A stretch of DNA of 13,473 nucleotides from CAIWHR01 sp035541655 (GTDB lineage: Bacteria; Pseudomonadota; Gammaproteobacteria; Burkholderiales; Casimicrobiaceae): the NCBI GenBank assembly GCA_035541655.1, contig DATKMY010000062.1, positions 1-13,473 of the forward strand, written 5' to 3'. Made by a program: the position numbers and the translations under genes. Shown piece by piece: positions 13,335 to 13,473 of the stretch. Each line of letters opens with the position of its first letter. Position 1 is the stretch's first letter. The notes below the pieces were generated by a model that worked only from the letters and a program-made list of their open reading frames with translations, was not told the origin of the DNA and did no database searches.

Positions 13335-13473
13335 ATGCCCCTTGAAGCCGTCCTCACCGCGACGCGCACCCGTCCCGCGCCGCGCGCCGTTGCGACCTGG
13401 CTTTTCGTCTGTTGCGCGCTCGTCTTCGCGATGGTGGTCGTCGGTGGCGTCACTCGCCTCACCGGATCGGGCC
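13335..13473 (+). CDS. ctaA: heme A synthase (COX15/CtaA family), N-terminus only
   Basis: Forty-six codons are present before the right edge. After a short basic cytoplasmic leader (TATRTRPAPRAVATW) comes the first transmembrane helix LFVCCALVFAMVVVGGVTRL, running into TGSG. VGGVTRLTGSG is the signature of helix 1 of heme A synthase, which converts the heme O methyl group to a formyl group for cytochrome aa3 oxidase in the inner membrane. The ATG at 13335 gives the expected short leader; an ATG at 13318 is out of frame. No strong ribosome binding site is seen. The 116 non-coding bases before it contain a C7 tract (13250-13256) and two TTGACG hexamers, near 13244 and 13284, but no good -10 partner. 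Identification is firm for the family although most of the protein is outside. Confidence 0.88.
   Translation, partial: MPLEAVLTATRTRPAPRAVATWLFVCCALVFAMVVVGGVTRLTGSG

Noticed and set aside
1..13473. tRNA, rRNA, CRISPR arrays, insertion sequences, attachment sites
   Set aside because: I saw no regularly spaced short repeats, no transposase or integrase motifs and no RNA-gene-like stretch. The non-coding space is limited to short gaps and the 412-bp region.

Overview
The window is GC-rich DNA from a Gram-negative bacterium, most likely a proteobacterium and probably a beta- or neighbouring gammaproteobacterium. Every gene product that is not cytoplasmic looks built for a periplasm or outer membrane: a beta-barrel porin, a periplasmic copper chaperone and several Sec signal peptides. 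The right edge carries the start of a heme A synthase, so the organism should respire aerobically with an aa3-type oxidase. The taxonomic guess comes from gene types and GC only.

The left part (1-5486) is entirely on the minus strand. In transcription order it reads: a periplasmic PCuAC-type copper chaperone (5486-5025), a small ABM-family monooxygenase-like protein (4984-4607), a bifunctional enoyl-CoA hydratase/3-hydroxyacyl-CoA dehydrogenase (4614-2536, 8-bp overlap with the gene before it) and a TauD/TfdA-type Fe(II)/2-oxoglutarate dioxygenase (2453-1557). After a 95-bp gap with a possible promoter come a small exported His/Cys-containing protein resembling DUF2946 (1461-1141) and a porin-like outer-membrane protein that runs off the left edge (1077-1). 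The last two look like a metal-uptake pair.

A 412-bp non-coding region (5487-5898) separates this block from a plus-strand block.

The right part (5899-13218) is the notable one. It is a three-gene, closely spaced module: (i) an exported protein with one RHS-like YD motif, two IPT/TIG domains and three exact-length tandem CARDB repeats; (ii) a 1542-residue exported RHS protein with a cysteine-rich N-terminus, a DUF6531-like segment, about 20 YD repeats, the RHS core and a variable C-terminal tip; (iii) a small signal-peptide-bearing protein with an NTF2/DUF4878-like look. The tip carries both signature blocks of an animal/plant-type secreted phospholipase A2: a Cys-Cys-x-x-His-Asp-x-Cys block with the catalytic His and a Cys-Asp-x5-Cys block with the catalytic Asp. 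My reading is a polymorphic phospholipase toxin, its periplasmic immunity protein, and an adhesive or scaffold partner. It appears to be Sec-exported and not loaded on a type VI spike, because no PAAR or VgrG part is visible. GC falls from about 67-72% in sampled RHS shell lines to 62% in the tip and 54% in the putative immunity gene, as expected for an exchangeable cassette.

After 116 non-coding bases the window ends in the first 46 codons of ctaA (13335-13473).
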